A DNA stretch of 24,087 bases from CAZUQP01 sp964622455 (GTDB lineage: Bacteria > Pseudomonadota > Gammaproteobacteria > DSM-16500), in the NCBI GenBank assembly GCA_964622455.1, contig CAZUQP010000031.1, positions 1 through 24,087 on the forward strand, written 5' to 3'. Of this stretch, positions 7,276 to 13,969 are shown piece after piece. Under the pieces are notes generated by a model that worked only from the letters and a program-made list of their open reading frames with translations, was not told where the DNA came from and did no database searches. The translations under genes were made by a program, and so were the position numbers. The stretch's first letter is position 1. Every line of letters starts with the position of its first letter.

Positions 7276-8667
7276 TTAGTTGATCGCCAAGAGACTCTCA
7301 AGCATTAGAATGGCGTCATTATGGGTTTCATTGCAAAATGATAGCGTTTCCGCGAGCCAGGGTTTCATGTCCATTTTTGTATTTATACCAACAAATTCTC
7401 CATTATTCAGAACCAATATGTAATGAAATATCGATCCAATTAATATGAATTGCTGATAATCACGTTCAGTGTTTATTTCATTAGATGTTAGCCAAGCGCG
7501 TGTATCGTCACCTTTAAGTAAAGAATTTTTTCTGCGCATTTTTTCAAAAAAATCATTTTGATATTGAGGACTAATTTCTATATTTTTTTTATCTATATAT
7601 GACACTATAGCGGTTAAAAATAGGGATATTGCATAAATTATTTTTTTTATTTCACTCCACGCGGATGTATTTTTTTTATAGTCAGTGTATAAATTAGAAT
7701 AGATAATATAAAATCCGCATATTGTTTTTAGCTTATTTTTATCTGCCATAGACAGAGCACATTTTAGCAGATCGTTATAATCAACATTTTTTCCATGATC
7801 TTGACCAACATTTATTTCACTGAAAATGTCAGATAGATTATGAGCAGCCTTCGAAAGTATTTTTAAGTGGGTAATTTTATCAAGATCTTGATACTGGCAT
7901 AATATTTTTTCATCAGCGGTAAGCCATTCATAACATTTCTCGAAGGGGGAGCTTACAATTTCTCTATACAGTTTTCTAATAAAAAATGTTGAATCAAATT
8001 TTTTTAATTCTGTATCATTACTATGAGATTTATTTCCTGAAAAAAACTTTAGCAATTGCACGGCGTCCAGTTTTTTTTGATCTATGTAATTATTTTCAAT
8101 AAAAGTATATAAATTCGAATCTGTGATGTGTTTTTTTATTATTTTTAAACTTCTTTGAAAATAAGGAATTTTTTTTATCGTGAGCAAAACATTCTCTGCT
8201 TTTTCTTTATCTAATATTTTGTCATTAATTGCTTTTTCTAACGTAAAATGTATATTAATTAATGGAATAATATTTGTGTTAAATTTTTTAGTATTCATCA
8301 AATGCGTTATTGCAACTTCATCATCATTTAGAACTCTATTTTTATTTTTATAATAGGAGAAAATTTTTCCGGAACCTATCATTCCAAATTCATTCAGTTC
8401 CGCTGCACGCAAAGCACCCATACTACTGCAACCATAAACATGCACTCCTCTGCTGATAGCAAATAATATTTCTTTATGCCAAACTGCTGCGGTCTGTTCA
8501 AATAACCCATCAATAATCACTAGAATCTTTGGAGAAAGACGTAGTACACGAAAAATATCACCACACTTAACGGGTAAGTGATAGTTTGCATCAGGGAGAA
8601 TTTGACTTGCTTCTTCTGGAGAAATTGTTGGCCCAGTAAATATGATAATTTTATCTGTGATGCTCAT
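7276..8667 (-). CDS. TfuA-like protein, partner of YcaO in thioamidation
   Basis: TfuA proteins work with YcaO enzymes to put thioamides into peptide or protein backbones, and are thought to help deliver or position the sulfur. The first 125 residues are a textbook TfuA core: FTGPTISPEEA, LPVKCGDIFRVL, ILVIIDGLFEQTAAVWHKEILFA, GVHVYGCSSMGALRAAEL, GMIGSGKIF, and DDEVAITH. A long C-terminal part of about 340 residues, Lys-rich and helical, has no motif I know. It ends with GEFVGINTKMDMKPWLAE and a final Leu-rich helix. The start codon overlaps the ycaO stop by ATGA (8664-8667), so the two are translationally coupled. That physical link supports joint function. Confidence 0.93.
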   Translation of the reverse strand: MSITDKIIIFTGPTISPEEASQILPDANYHLPVKCGDIFRVLRLSPKILVIIDGLFEQTAAVWHKEILFAISRGVHVYGCSSMGALRAAELNEFGMIGSGKIFSYYKNKNRVLNDDEVAITHLMNTKKFNTNIIPLINIHFTLEKAINDKILDKEKAENVLLTIKKIPYFQRSLKIIKKHITDSNLYTFIENNYIDQKKLDAVQLLKFFSGNKSHSNDTELKKFDSTFFIRKLYREIVSSPFEKCYEWLTADEKILCQYQDLDKITHLKILSKAAHNLSDIFSEINVGQDHGKNVDYNDLLKCALSMADKNKLKTICGFYIIYSNLYTDYKKNTSAWSEIKKIIYAISLFLTAIVSYIDKKNIEISPQYQNDFFEKMRRKNSLLKGDDTRAWLTSNEINTERDYQQFILIGSIFHYILVLNNGEFVGINTKMDMKPWLAETLSFCNETHNDAILMLESLLAIN

Positions 8668-9779
8668 GTATTAAGTCCGAGCACGACAACATGAACGACA
8701 GCGATTGACTCATCATTTGATGTATGGTCAACACACACTAGCTTATCGTATCCATTATTATTAAAAATATTCAATAGGTAGTTAATCTGTTTATCTAGCG
8801 GGGTATTTGATGTTTCAATACTGGATCTACATTGGTAATTAACAACGCCTGCTGTTCCAAGATTTTTCCACTCATATTGATAATTCATTGGAAACATATC
8901 ATCCCTAGCGCCTGATATATGAGTCAACCTTGATTGCGCAGCCTCAGTAATTGCTCGACAAAGTGCGATATTTTTTGATAAATGTGTGCCGGTACCACTT
9001 TGGTGACCTAATTTTCTGATGGGACTATTGTCAGAAATAATGCAATGATACGTGGGTATATCAAATCGATTTGTAATATCAAAAATTGCTACAGTAATGT
9101 TTTTTTCAACCAATTTATCCATTAATTGAGCAACATATTTATCGTTTACTGTATTGATGTCTAGCAATAAAGATTGTTTCTCTCGTATCCTTAATTTCTT
9201 AAATTCAAACAAACAGTTTCTTTCAAAAATTTCAAATAATGCATGCAATATAGCCTCTTCTCTTGTATTTCCAGAAGCGAGCCCTGTTGTTGATCTTATA
9301 AAAATTCCCGTTTCCAATTTTACGCTCGTAAGATCTAAGTTAATATAATCAGTGGGAATCAATAGCATGCTATTATCAAATAGATTTTTTGCCTTACGCC
9401 AATTCAGTACGTATTCATGGATATTTTTCAACTTCGTAAACCCTAGCATCAACTGATTAGGATCCACTGCGCATTGTGCGCTTAATTTATTAAAACTAGA
9501 TTCACAATCTATTTTGATATTTTCAGCATAGTAATGCTCAATAGCTTCCATAATCGCGCTGCAAAGCGCTAATTCGTCTGTTAATCCTTTACCTTGAGAT
9601 GTTGAAAGATTTTTAGAATTGGGTCTGTAGCAGGTATAAACAGGAATGTTAAGACAGTCCAGTCCTGTAATATTAGCAATTCGACTGATTCCCGCCTTTT
9701 CGATATAAGGTTTGGTAATCTCTAAAGTTTCTGAAGGAACACGTGTTCTAATTGTGCCGCCTAGATTATGTAGCAACAT
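8664..9779 (-). CDS. YcaO-domain protein, TfuA-associated (probable thioamide synthetase)
   Basis: YcaO enzymes activate a peptide backbone amide with ATP so that a nucleophile can attack. With TfuA the usual product is a thioamide. ATP-site signatures are present: GKGLTDELALCSAIMEAIEHYY (residues about 63-84), GLASGNTREEAILHALFEIFERN (about 166-188), and GTGTHLSKNIALCRAITEAAQSRL (about 262-285). The chain stops at VVHVVVLGLNT, at about the place where many relatives read 'vPGLE' and continue some tens of residues. It also lacks the Pro-rich end of azoline-forming YcaOs. At 371 residues it is therefore on the short side. No Shine-Dalgarno is seen before the ATG; coupling from the sulfur-carrier gene 66 bases upstream may help. 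The tfuA overlap and the carrier next door point to thioamidation rather than heterocyclisation. Confidence 0.93.
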   Translation of the reverse strand: MLLHNLGGTIRTRVPSETLEITKPYIEKAGISRIANITGLDCLNIPVYTCYRPNSKNLSTSQGKGLTDELALCSAIMEAIEHYYAENIKIDCESSFNKLSAQCAVDPNQLMLGFTKLKNIHEYVLNWRKAKNLFDNSMLLIPTDYINLDLTSVKLETGIFIRSTTGLASGNTREEAILHALFEIFERNCLFEFKKLRIREKQSLLLDINTVNDKYVAQLMDKLVEKNITVAIFDITNRFDIPTYHCIISDNSPIRKLGHQSGTGTHLSKNIALCRAITEAAQSRLTHISGARDDMFPMNYQYEWKNLGTAGVVNYQCRSSIETSNTPLDKQINYLLNIFNNNGYDKLVCVDHTSNDESIAVVHVVVLGLNT

Positions 9780-9845
9780 GGTTATTTAATTGGGTAAAAA
9801 TTGTGTAATGAGTAGTAGAATTCATCAGTATTTTAATTTTTAATA

Positions 9846-10115
9846 TTAACCGCCAGATATAGGTACAACTATCTCGAGGGTATCGTTTTGAGAAAAAGTG
9901 CAATTGTTATCGGAAATATCAATTTGATTATTATTTTTATAAATAGCTATGTAGCCATTTAGTTGATCATAGCAATCAAATAAAACTTGATATAGTTGCG
10001 GCTGTTTTTTTTTGAGAAACGATGCAAAACTTTGGCCATTACTTAAATCGAAGTCTAATCTTTTTTTTCCAGAAGTATATCTTACGAGTGCCTCTGGCAC
10101 TATCACAATTGGCAT
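9846..10115 (-). CDS. MoaD/ThiS-like sulfur-carrier protein (C-terminal GG)
   Basis: A beta-grasp carrier of 89 residues. These small proteins are adenylated at the C-terminal Gly by an E1-like enzyme and turned into a thiocarboxylate that donates sulfur. The visible evidence is the small size, the central helix region SFASFLKKKQPQLYQVLFDCY, the LNGYIAIYKNNNQI strand pattern and the end NDTLEIVVPISGG with a free diglycine. Because nothing follows the GG, no protease trimming is needed, unlike QbsE-type carriers. The start is preceded by GGGTGA about seven bases away. It is in line with the peptide gene (16 bases upstream) and ycaO (66 bases downstream), and divergent from the E1-rhodanese gene that would charge it. 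Confidence 0.92.
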   Translation of the reverse strand: MPIVIVPEALVRYTSGKKRLDFDLSNGQSFASFLKKKQPQLYQVLFDCYDQLNGYIAIYKNNNQIDISDNNCTFSQNDTLEIVVPISGG

Positions 10116-10131
10116 AACGCATCACCCAATG

Positions 10132-10242
10132 CTATAGATGTTGTTCCGTTGAAATCTTTGGCTCACTCAGCGAAAAATATGTTTCTTCATCTAAGTCTGG
10201 AATATGTATATTTTCAATATCATCCAAATTCGTATTATTCAT
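10132..10242 (-). CDS. Candidate RiPP precursor peptide (36 aa)
   Basis: A small frame that routine gene calling would miss. The peptide starts MNNTNLDDIENIHI. Nine acidic residues (D7, D8, E10, D16, D18, E19, E20, E27, E33) give it a leader-like character. The C-terminal part from Y22 holds S24, S26, P28, S31, T32 and ends QHL. It has no Cys and no Gly. AGAGGGGG (10253-10260) precedes the ATG by ten bases. The gene is first in the operon, 16 bases before the sulfur-carrier gene. An in-frame ATG at 10284 would add 14 residues including two Cys and GG. However, that start lies only about 16 bases from the predicted transcription start, so I prefer the shorter form. Function as the YcaO-TfuA substrate is inferred from position, size and composition. 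Confidence 0.6.
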   Translation of the reverse strand: MNNTNLDDIENIHIPDLDEETYFSLSEPKISTEQHL

Positions 10243-10290
10243 GGGTGTATTACCCCCTCTACAATATATGGTACATAAAAACATACCAAA

Positions 10291-10321
10291 TTTACCCTAC
10301 CTCCATAGAATACGCTATAAT
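10291..10321 (+). promoter_or_regulatory. Predicted promoter of the E1-rhodanese operon
   Basis: TTTACC at 10291-10296 and an exact TATAAT at 10316-10321, spaced 19 bases (long, so the -10 probably dominates). Initiation near 10328 would leave an untranslated leader of about 18 bases before the ATG at 10346. This also argues against the upstream in-frame ATG at 10241. Confidence 0.45.
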
Positions 10322-10334
10322 CCTGATTTTGCAA
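10307..10334 (-). promoter_or_regulatory. Predicted promoter of the peptide-carrier-ycaO-tfuA operon
   Basis: On the minus strand, TTGCAA (10329-10334) and TATTCT (10307-10312) are separated by 16 bases, each four of six to consensus. It overlaps the plus-strand promoter at 10291-10321, so one bound factor could switch both arms. The start would be near 10300, about 58 bases before the peptide ATG. Confidence 0.45.
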
Positions 10335-10345
10335 TCTATCGGCCT

Positions 10346-11479
10346 ATGAATAAAAGCACTATAAATGATCAATTAACGGGTATTGAATTCCAACGATATT
10401 CCCGGCAGCTAGCGTTATCGGAAGTTGGGATAGACGGACAAATGCGATTAAAAAAGGCTAAGGTTCTCTGCATCGGTGCAGGAGGGCTAGCTTCTCCTGC
10501 TTTATTATATCTGGCTGCAGCGGGTGTTGGGACATTGGGTGTTGTTGAAGATGATCAAGTGGAACTATCAAACCTTCAACGTCAAATCCTTTATACTGCG
10601 AATGACGTAGGATCTCATAAAGGACAGTGTGCCAAAAAACACCTAAATTCGCTCAATCCTGGCATTAAAATCAACTTATATCCTCATCGTCTAAGCAAGG
10701 ATAATGCTATTGATATCCTGTCTCCGTATGACATTATCCTAGATTGCACCGATAATTTTCATAGTCGATTCTTAATAAATGATGCCTGTTTTTATCTTAA
10801 TAAGCCTGATATCTATGCAAGTATCTTGCGTTTTGAAGGCCAATGCACCGTTTTTTCTCCGCCAATAAATCCATGTTATCGATGTTTGTTTAAAACCGCG
10901 CCCCCACCTGAATTAGTTCCCAATTGTGCTGAGGCAGGAGTCATAGGTGCACTACCAGGATTGCTTGGCGCTATTCAAGCCATGGAAGTGATAAAGCTTA
11001 TCCTTCAGCAAGGATCCTCATTAATAGGACGCTTATTAATCATTGATGTGTTAACTATGCGGTTTCGTGAGCTGACTATATCGAAGAATCCAGATTGCCC
11101 GCTTTGTGTGCATAAAATTCCTTTTACACTTCTTGATATGCCAGAAAGAAAGAATGACGCTTCGTTGGCGGTATCAGTGAACGAAATTTCTGTTCATGAT
11201 CTTTTATCGTTGCAACAACGAAAGGAAAAAATTTTTTTGTTAGACGTACGTGAGCCTTATGAATACAAAATATGTAACTTAGGAGGCTGCTTAATACCGC
11301 TGAAAGAACTCTCTGAGCGTATAAATGAACTCGATGTGAAGCAGCATATTGTCGTTTATTGTAAAACAGGCGGGAGAAGTAAGAAGGCAGTAGCGTTTCT
11401 TAAGACACGCGGTTTTTCAAAAGTGAGCTCACTAAAAGGAGGTATCTTGAAATGGATTCAGGAAATCGATTCTAAATAA
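10346..11479 (+). CDS. MoeB/ThiF-type E1 adenylyltransferase fused to rhodanese
   Basis: This enzyme would adenylate the C-terminal Gly of the sulfur carrier and then convert it to a thiocarboxylate with persulfide sulfur from its own rhodanese domain. Counting from the chosen start, the E1 domain shows the ATP loop GAGGLAS (44-50), EDDQVELSNLQRQIL (68-82), DCTDNF (133-138), zinc pairs C177-x-x-C180 and C251-x-x-C254, and PNCAEAGVIG with C194. The rhodanese domain (about 280-377) has LLDVREPYEY and the active loop CKTGGRS with C339. MoeZ, QbsC and similar two-domain proteins have the same layout. I start at MNKSTIND because the promoter -10 lies just upstream; a frame 105 bases longer exists but would begin before it. 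No good Shine-Dalgarno is visible. It is divergent from the carrier operon. Confidence 0.92.
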   Translation: MNKSTINDQLTGIEFQRYSRQLALSEVGIDGQMRLKKAKVLCIGAGGLASPALLYLAAAGVGTLGVVEDDQVELSNLQRQILYTANDVGSHKGQCAKKHLNSLNPGIKINLYPHRLSKDNAIDILSPYDIILDCTDNFHSRFLINDACFYLNKPDIYASILRFEGQCTVFSPPINPCYRCLFKTAPPPELVPNCAEAGVIGALPGLLGAIQAMEVIKLILQQGSSLIGRLLIIDVLTMRFRELTISKNPDCPLCVHKIPFTLLDMPERKNDASLAVSVNEISVHDLLSLQQRKEKIFLLDVREPYEYKICNLGGCLIPLKELSERINELDVKQHIVVYCKTGGRSKKAVAFLKTRGFSKVSSLKGGILKWIQEIDSK

Positions 11480-11692
11480 AAAACCATCTTCCGGAAATTG
11501 AATTAGAAAAAAATAATAAAAAAATAAATTTACAAAAGGGAGAAATTGTGGCTCAATATCGGTATCAAGTTTATCTAATATTTTTACCCCAAATCCGCTG
11601 ACACATTCCAAACATCTTTTCGATACTCAAACCTTACAGCACAGATATTTGCATAAATTTAATAATAGGAAACAATTTAGTAGGAGTCGTAC
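11480..11692 (+). other. Intergenic gap with a possible 17-codon ORF at 11548-11601
   Basis: This 213-base gap between the E1-rhodanese and AurF-like genes is very AT-rich. AAGGGAG (11537-11542) precedes a GTG by five bases. The frame then encodes 17 residues rich in Tyr and Gln (AQYRYQV) and ends LPQIR before a TGA. It might be a leader peptide, a second substrate peptide, or chance. Further on, TAGGAG sits a few bases before the AurF-like ATG. I see no convincing terminator or promoter. Confidence 0.3.
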
Positions 11693-12613
11693 ATGCTTGA
11701 ATATCCAAAGTACATAACATTTCCAGATATAAATAGGATACCTACCTGTGTGTCTCAGGAATTTAATAATGAATTAGATCTAGAAGATGGGAAAGTATTT
11801 TATCCAAAATCCCCAAAAATTGAAAAATATTTTTTATCGGAATATCAAAGTTTGCGTTTCGGTTCCGCGCAATTTTGTGGGTTTCTGCAAGACACCGTGT
11901 ATGTTGAACACTATGTCGTGATTCCTGCAATACGTGATGTTTCGTTGCTTCCTGTAAAAATACCCCAAAAAGTGCAGATTGATTTATTCAAGCTTGTTGC
12001 AGATGAAGGTCACCATGCTGCGCAAGCATTGGTTCTTGTTAACTCGATTAAGGATAGATTTAATATTCAGTTAAACGAAGCAGGCAGTGAAATTCCTTTG
12101 TTTATTAGGGAGCTAGAAAAACATAAGAATAGTTATGATGATTCAATTAAGAAAATTTTATTTAATATGCTTGTTGGAATAGTGACTGAAACAAGAATTT
12201 CAAAAGAATTAGGTTCTTTTATTAACAATAGCGATATCATAAAATCAGTAAGAGACCACTGTAAATCTCACCAAGATGATGAAACTATACACTGTTCTCA
12301 ATTTATGGCATTAGGTAAATATACATGGAGTGTATTTAATGAAGAACAAAGAGAGTTGGCCGCTGAAATTTATGCAAAAACGACAATAGCAAGAAGCGTG
12401 CCGGATGTGAGCAGAATATCATTTTATTTATCTCAAACAACTGATATTAACAAGAAAGAATGTGACAAGATTGTCAATTCAATTTATACCAGAGATTTTT
12501 TAATCGAGGAGACATTGATCGCAATCAATTCTACAATGAATTTTTTAAAAAAATTAGGAGTATTAGATTATAAAGCGGCTCGAGATATTTTTCAAAAAGC
12601 TGGATTTTTGTGA
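11693..12613 (+). CDS. AurF-like diiron N-oxygenase
   Basis: AurF and its relatives use a carboxylate/histidine-bridged diiron centre to oxidise an amine to hydroxylamine and further to nitro. In this 306-residue protein every ligand of AurF has a counterpart: E72, E105 and H108 (in DEGHH), E166, H193, E197 and H200 (in HQDDETIH). The spacings 33, 3, 58, 27, 4 and 3 closely follow those I recall for AurF (35, 3, 57, 27, 4, 3). The protein is soluble and mostly helical. A clear Shine-Dalgarno, TAGGAG, precedes the ATG. It is followed 44 bases later by the ATP-grasp gene. In the island it likely oxidises an amine of the product or of a building block; the substrate cannot be read. A different diiron monooxygenase reaction is the main alternative. 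Confidence 0.85.
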   Translation: MLEYPKYITFPDINRIPTCVSQEFNNELDLEDGKVFYPKSPKIEKYFLSEYQSLRFGSAQFCGFLQDTVYVEHYVVIPAIRDVSLLPVKIPQKVQIDLFKLVADEGHHAAQALVLVNSIKDRFNIQLNEAGSEIPLFIRELEKHKNSYDDSIKKILFNMLVGIVTETRISKELGSFINNSDIIKSVRDHCKSHQDDETIHCSQFMALGKYTWSVFNEEQRELAAEIYAKTTIARSVPDVSRISFYLSQTTDINKKECDKIVNSIYTRDFLIEETLIAINSTMNFLKKLGVLDYKAARDIFQKAGFL

Positions 12614-12657
12614 TAATGATTAATAACAAAATAAGTTATTTATAAGAGAAAAAAACC

Positions 12658-13914
12658 ATGCGTTTTAATAAAAAAGTTTTTGTGATTGTAGATGCGTATA
12701 CAACAGGTAAATTTGTGGCGCCATTAATAAATGCTAATGGTTATTCGTGCATTCATCTACAGTCAAGTAAAGAAATTATTCCAGCATTTGCACCCACTTT
12801 TATTGAAAGTAATTTTATAAAAAATATAATATATGATGGCGAGATTAGATTAGTTGTAAAGCATTTATTAGATTTTGAAGTTATCGGCGTTATTCCTGGT
12901 ACAGAAACGGGTGTTATTCTTGCTGATTTACTCAGTAATTCTTTAGGGTTGCATACTTCTAATAATTTACAGTTAAGTCATGCTAGAAGAAATAAGCATG
13001 AGATGGTCAATTGTTTAGCGAAGCATGAAATACCGCATGCAAAAAGTTTTCAATCCAATCACTTAGATGAAATTCTACGATGGGTTGAAGGACACGGAAA
13101 GTTTCCAGTAGTTGTAAAGCCATTATCTAGTGCTGGCTCAGATGGCGTTAAAATTTGTAATCATATTAACGAAGTCACAAACGCATTTAATGCCATTATG
13201 AATGTGAAAGATATCTTTAATGAAATAAATGCAACTGTTATGGTTCAACGATTTTTAGATGGACAAGAATATATTGTTAATACGGTTAGTTATGATGGTA
13301 AGCATAAAGTTGTGGATATTTGGCGTAAATTCAAAAATAAAGTAAATGGTATTCCAATTAATGATTACGCTGAGATTGTAGCACCATCAGAGCCAGATTA
13401 TGTATTGCTGTTTACTTACATATTTAAGGTATTAGATGCTTTAGAGATAAAGTTTGGGGCAGGTCATAGTGAAATTATGATGACGGAAGATGGCCCGATA
13501 CTCATTGAAACCGCTGCTAGACTCGAGGGTTCGATTGATCCATCAGCAGTGCATGAAGCCACTGGGAATAACCATGTATCCTGTTTGGTGAATAGTTATC
13601 TGAGCAGAGATGAATTCTTACAGTCATATTCAACGATTAACGGTGTAAAAAAATACGCAAGACACACTTTTTTAGTTTCTCCAAGTAGCGGGGTTATTAC
13701 CAAGGAACCTGATTTGCAATCAATTATAAATCTACCTAGTTTTCACAGTTTATCATTTAGGTTTGAGCGAGGTAATCATTTGGTTAAAACAACATCTTTG
13801 GCAGATTTTCCTGGATTTGTTTATTTAGTATCTGAAGATAGGCAACAGGTAGAAACGGATTATCAAATTCTTCGTGAATATGAGAAAACGTTATATTCAG
13901 ACATTTGTAGCTAA
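12658..13914 (+). CDS. ATP-grasp ligase (amino-acid/peptide ligase type)
   Basis: ATP-grasp enzymes activate a carboxylate as an acyl-phosphate and join it to an amine, forming an amide. The 418-residue chain has an N-terminal Rossmann-like part (FVIVDAYTTGKFVAPLI, VIGVIPGTETGVILADLLS). The ATP-grasp core follows: VVVKPLSSAGSDGVKIC (about 151-167), MVQRFLDGQEYIVNTV (195-210), and the metal/phosphate site GHSEIMMTEDGPILIETAARLEGS (269-292), where E279-region acidic residues and the EtaaR pattern are typical. A C-terminal domain of about 120 residues completes it. The layout is that of L-amino-acid ligases such as BacD and related dipeptide synthases. Substrates are unknown. It could join two amino acids, or add an amino acid to the modified peptide. 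It is in line between the AurF-like and exporter genes. Confidence 0.9.
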   Translation: MRFNKKVFVIVDAYTTGKFVAPLINANGYSCIHLQSSKEIIPAFAPTFIESNFIKNIIYDGEIRLVVKHLLDFEVIGVIPGTETGVILADLLSNSLGLHTSNNLQLSHARRNKHEMVNCLAKHEIPHAKSFQSNHLDEILRWVEGHGKFPVVVKPLSSAGSDGVKICNHINEVTNAFNAIMNVKDIFNEINATVMVQRFLDGQEYIVNTVSYDGKHKVVDIWRKFKNKVNGIPINDYAEIVAPSEPDYVLLFTYIFKVLDALEIKFGAGHSEIMMTEDGPILIETAARLEGSIDPSAVHEATGNNHVSCLVNSYLSRDEFLQSYSTINGVKKYARHTFLVSPSSGVITKEPDLQSIINLPSFHSLSFRFERGNHLVKTTSLADFPGFVYLVSEDRQQVETDYQILREYEKTLYSDICS

Positions 13915-13969
13915 GTTAAATTTGGATCTAACTGAATATCGGTTTTAAAGTTATTATGGAAAGATAAAA

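Noticed and set aside
9766..9825. 19-codon minus-strand ORF (starts MNSTTHYTIFTQ) overlapping the ycaO start
   Set aside because: No ribosome site; AT-rich spacer frames of this size are expected by chance.
10241..10345. Upstream in-frame start for the E1-rhodanese gene
   Set aside because: It lies before the TATAAT at 10316-10321, adds 35 residues unlike the family N-terminus, and is antisense to the promoter and leader region of the peptide operon.
10149..10349. 66-codon plus-strand ORF rich in Tyr opposite the peptide gene
   Set aside because: It runs across both predicted promoters, has no ribosome site and overlaps the E1 gene start in another frame. The minus-strand peptide is better supported.
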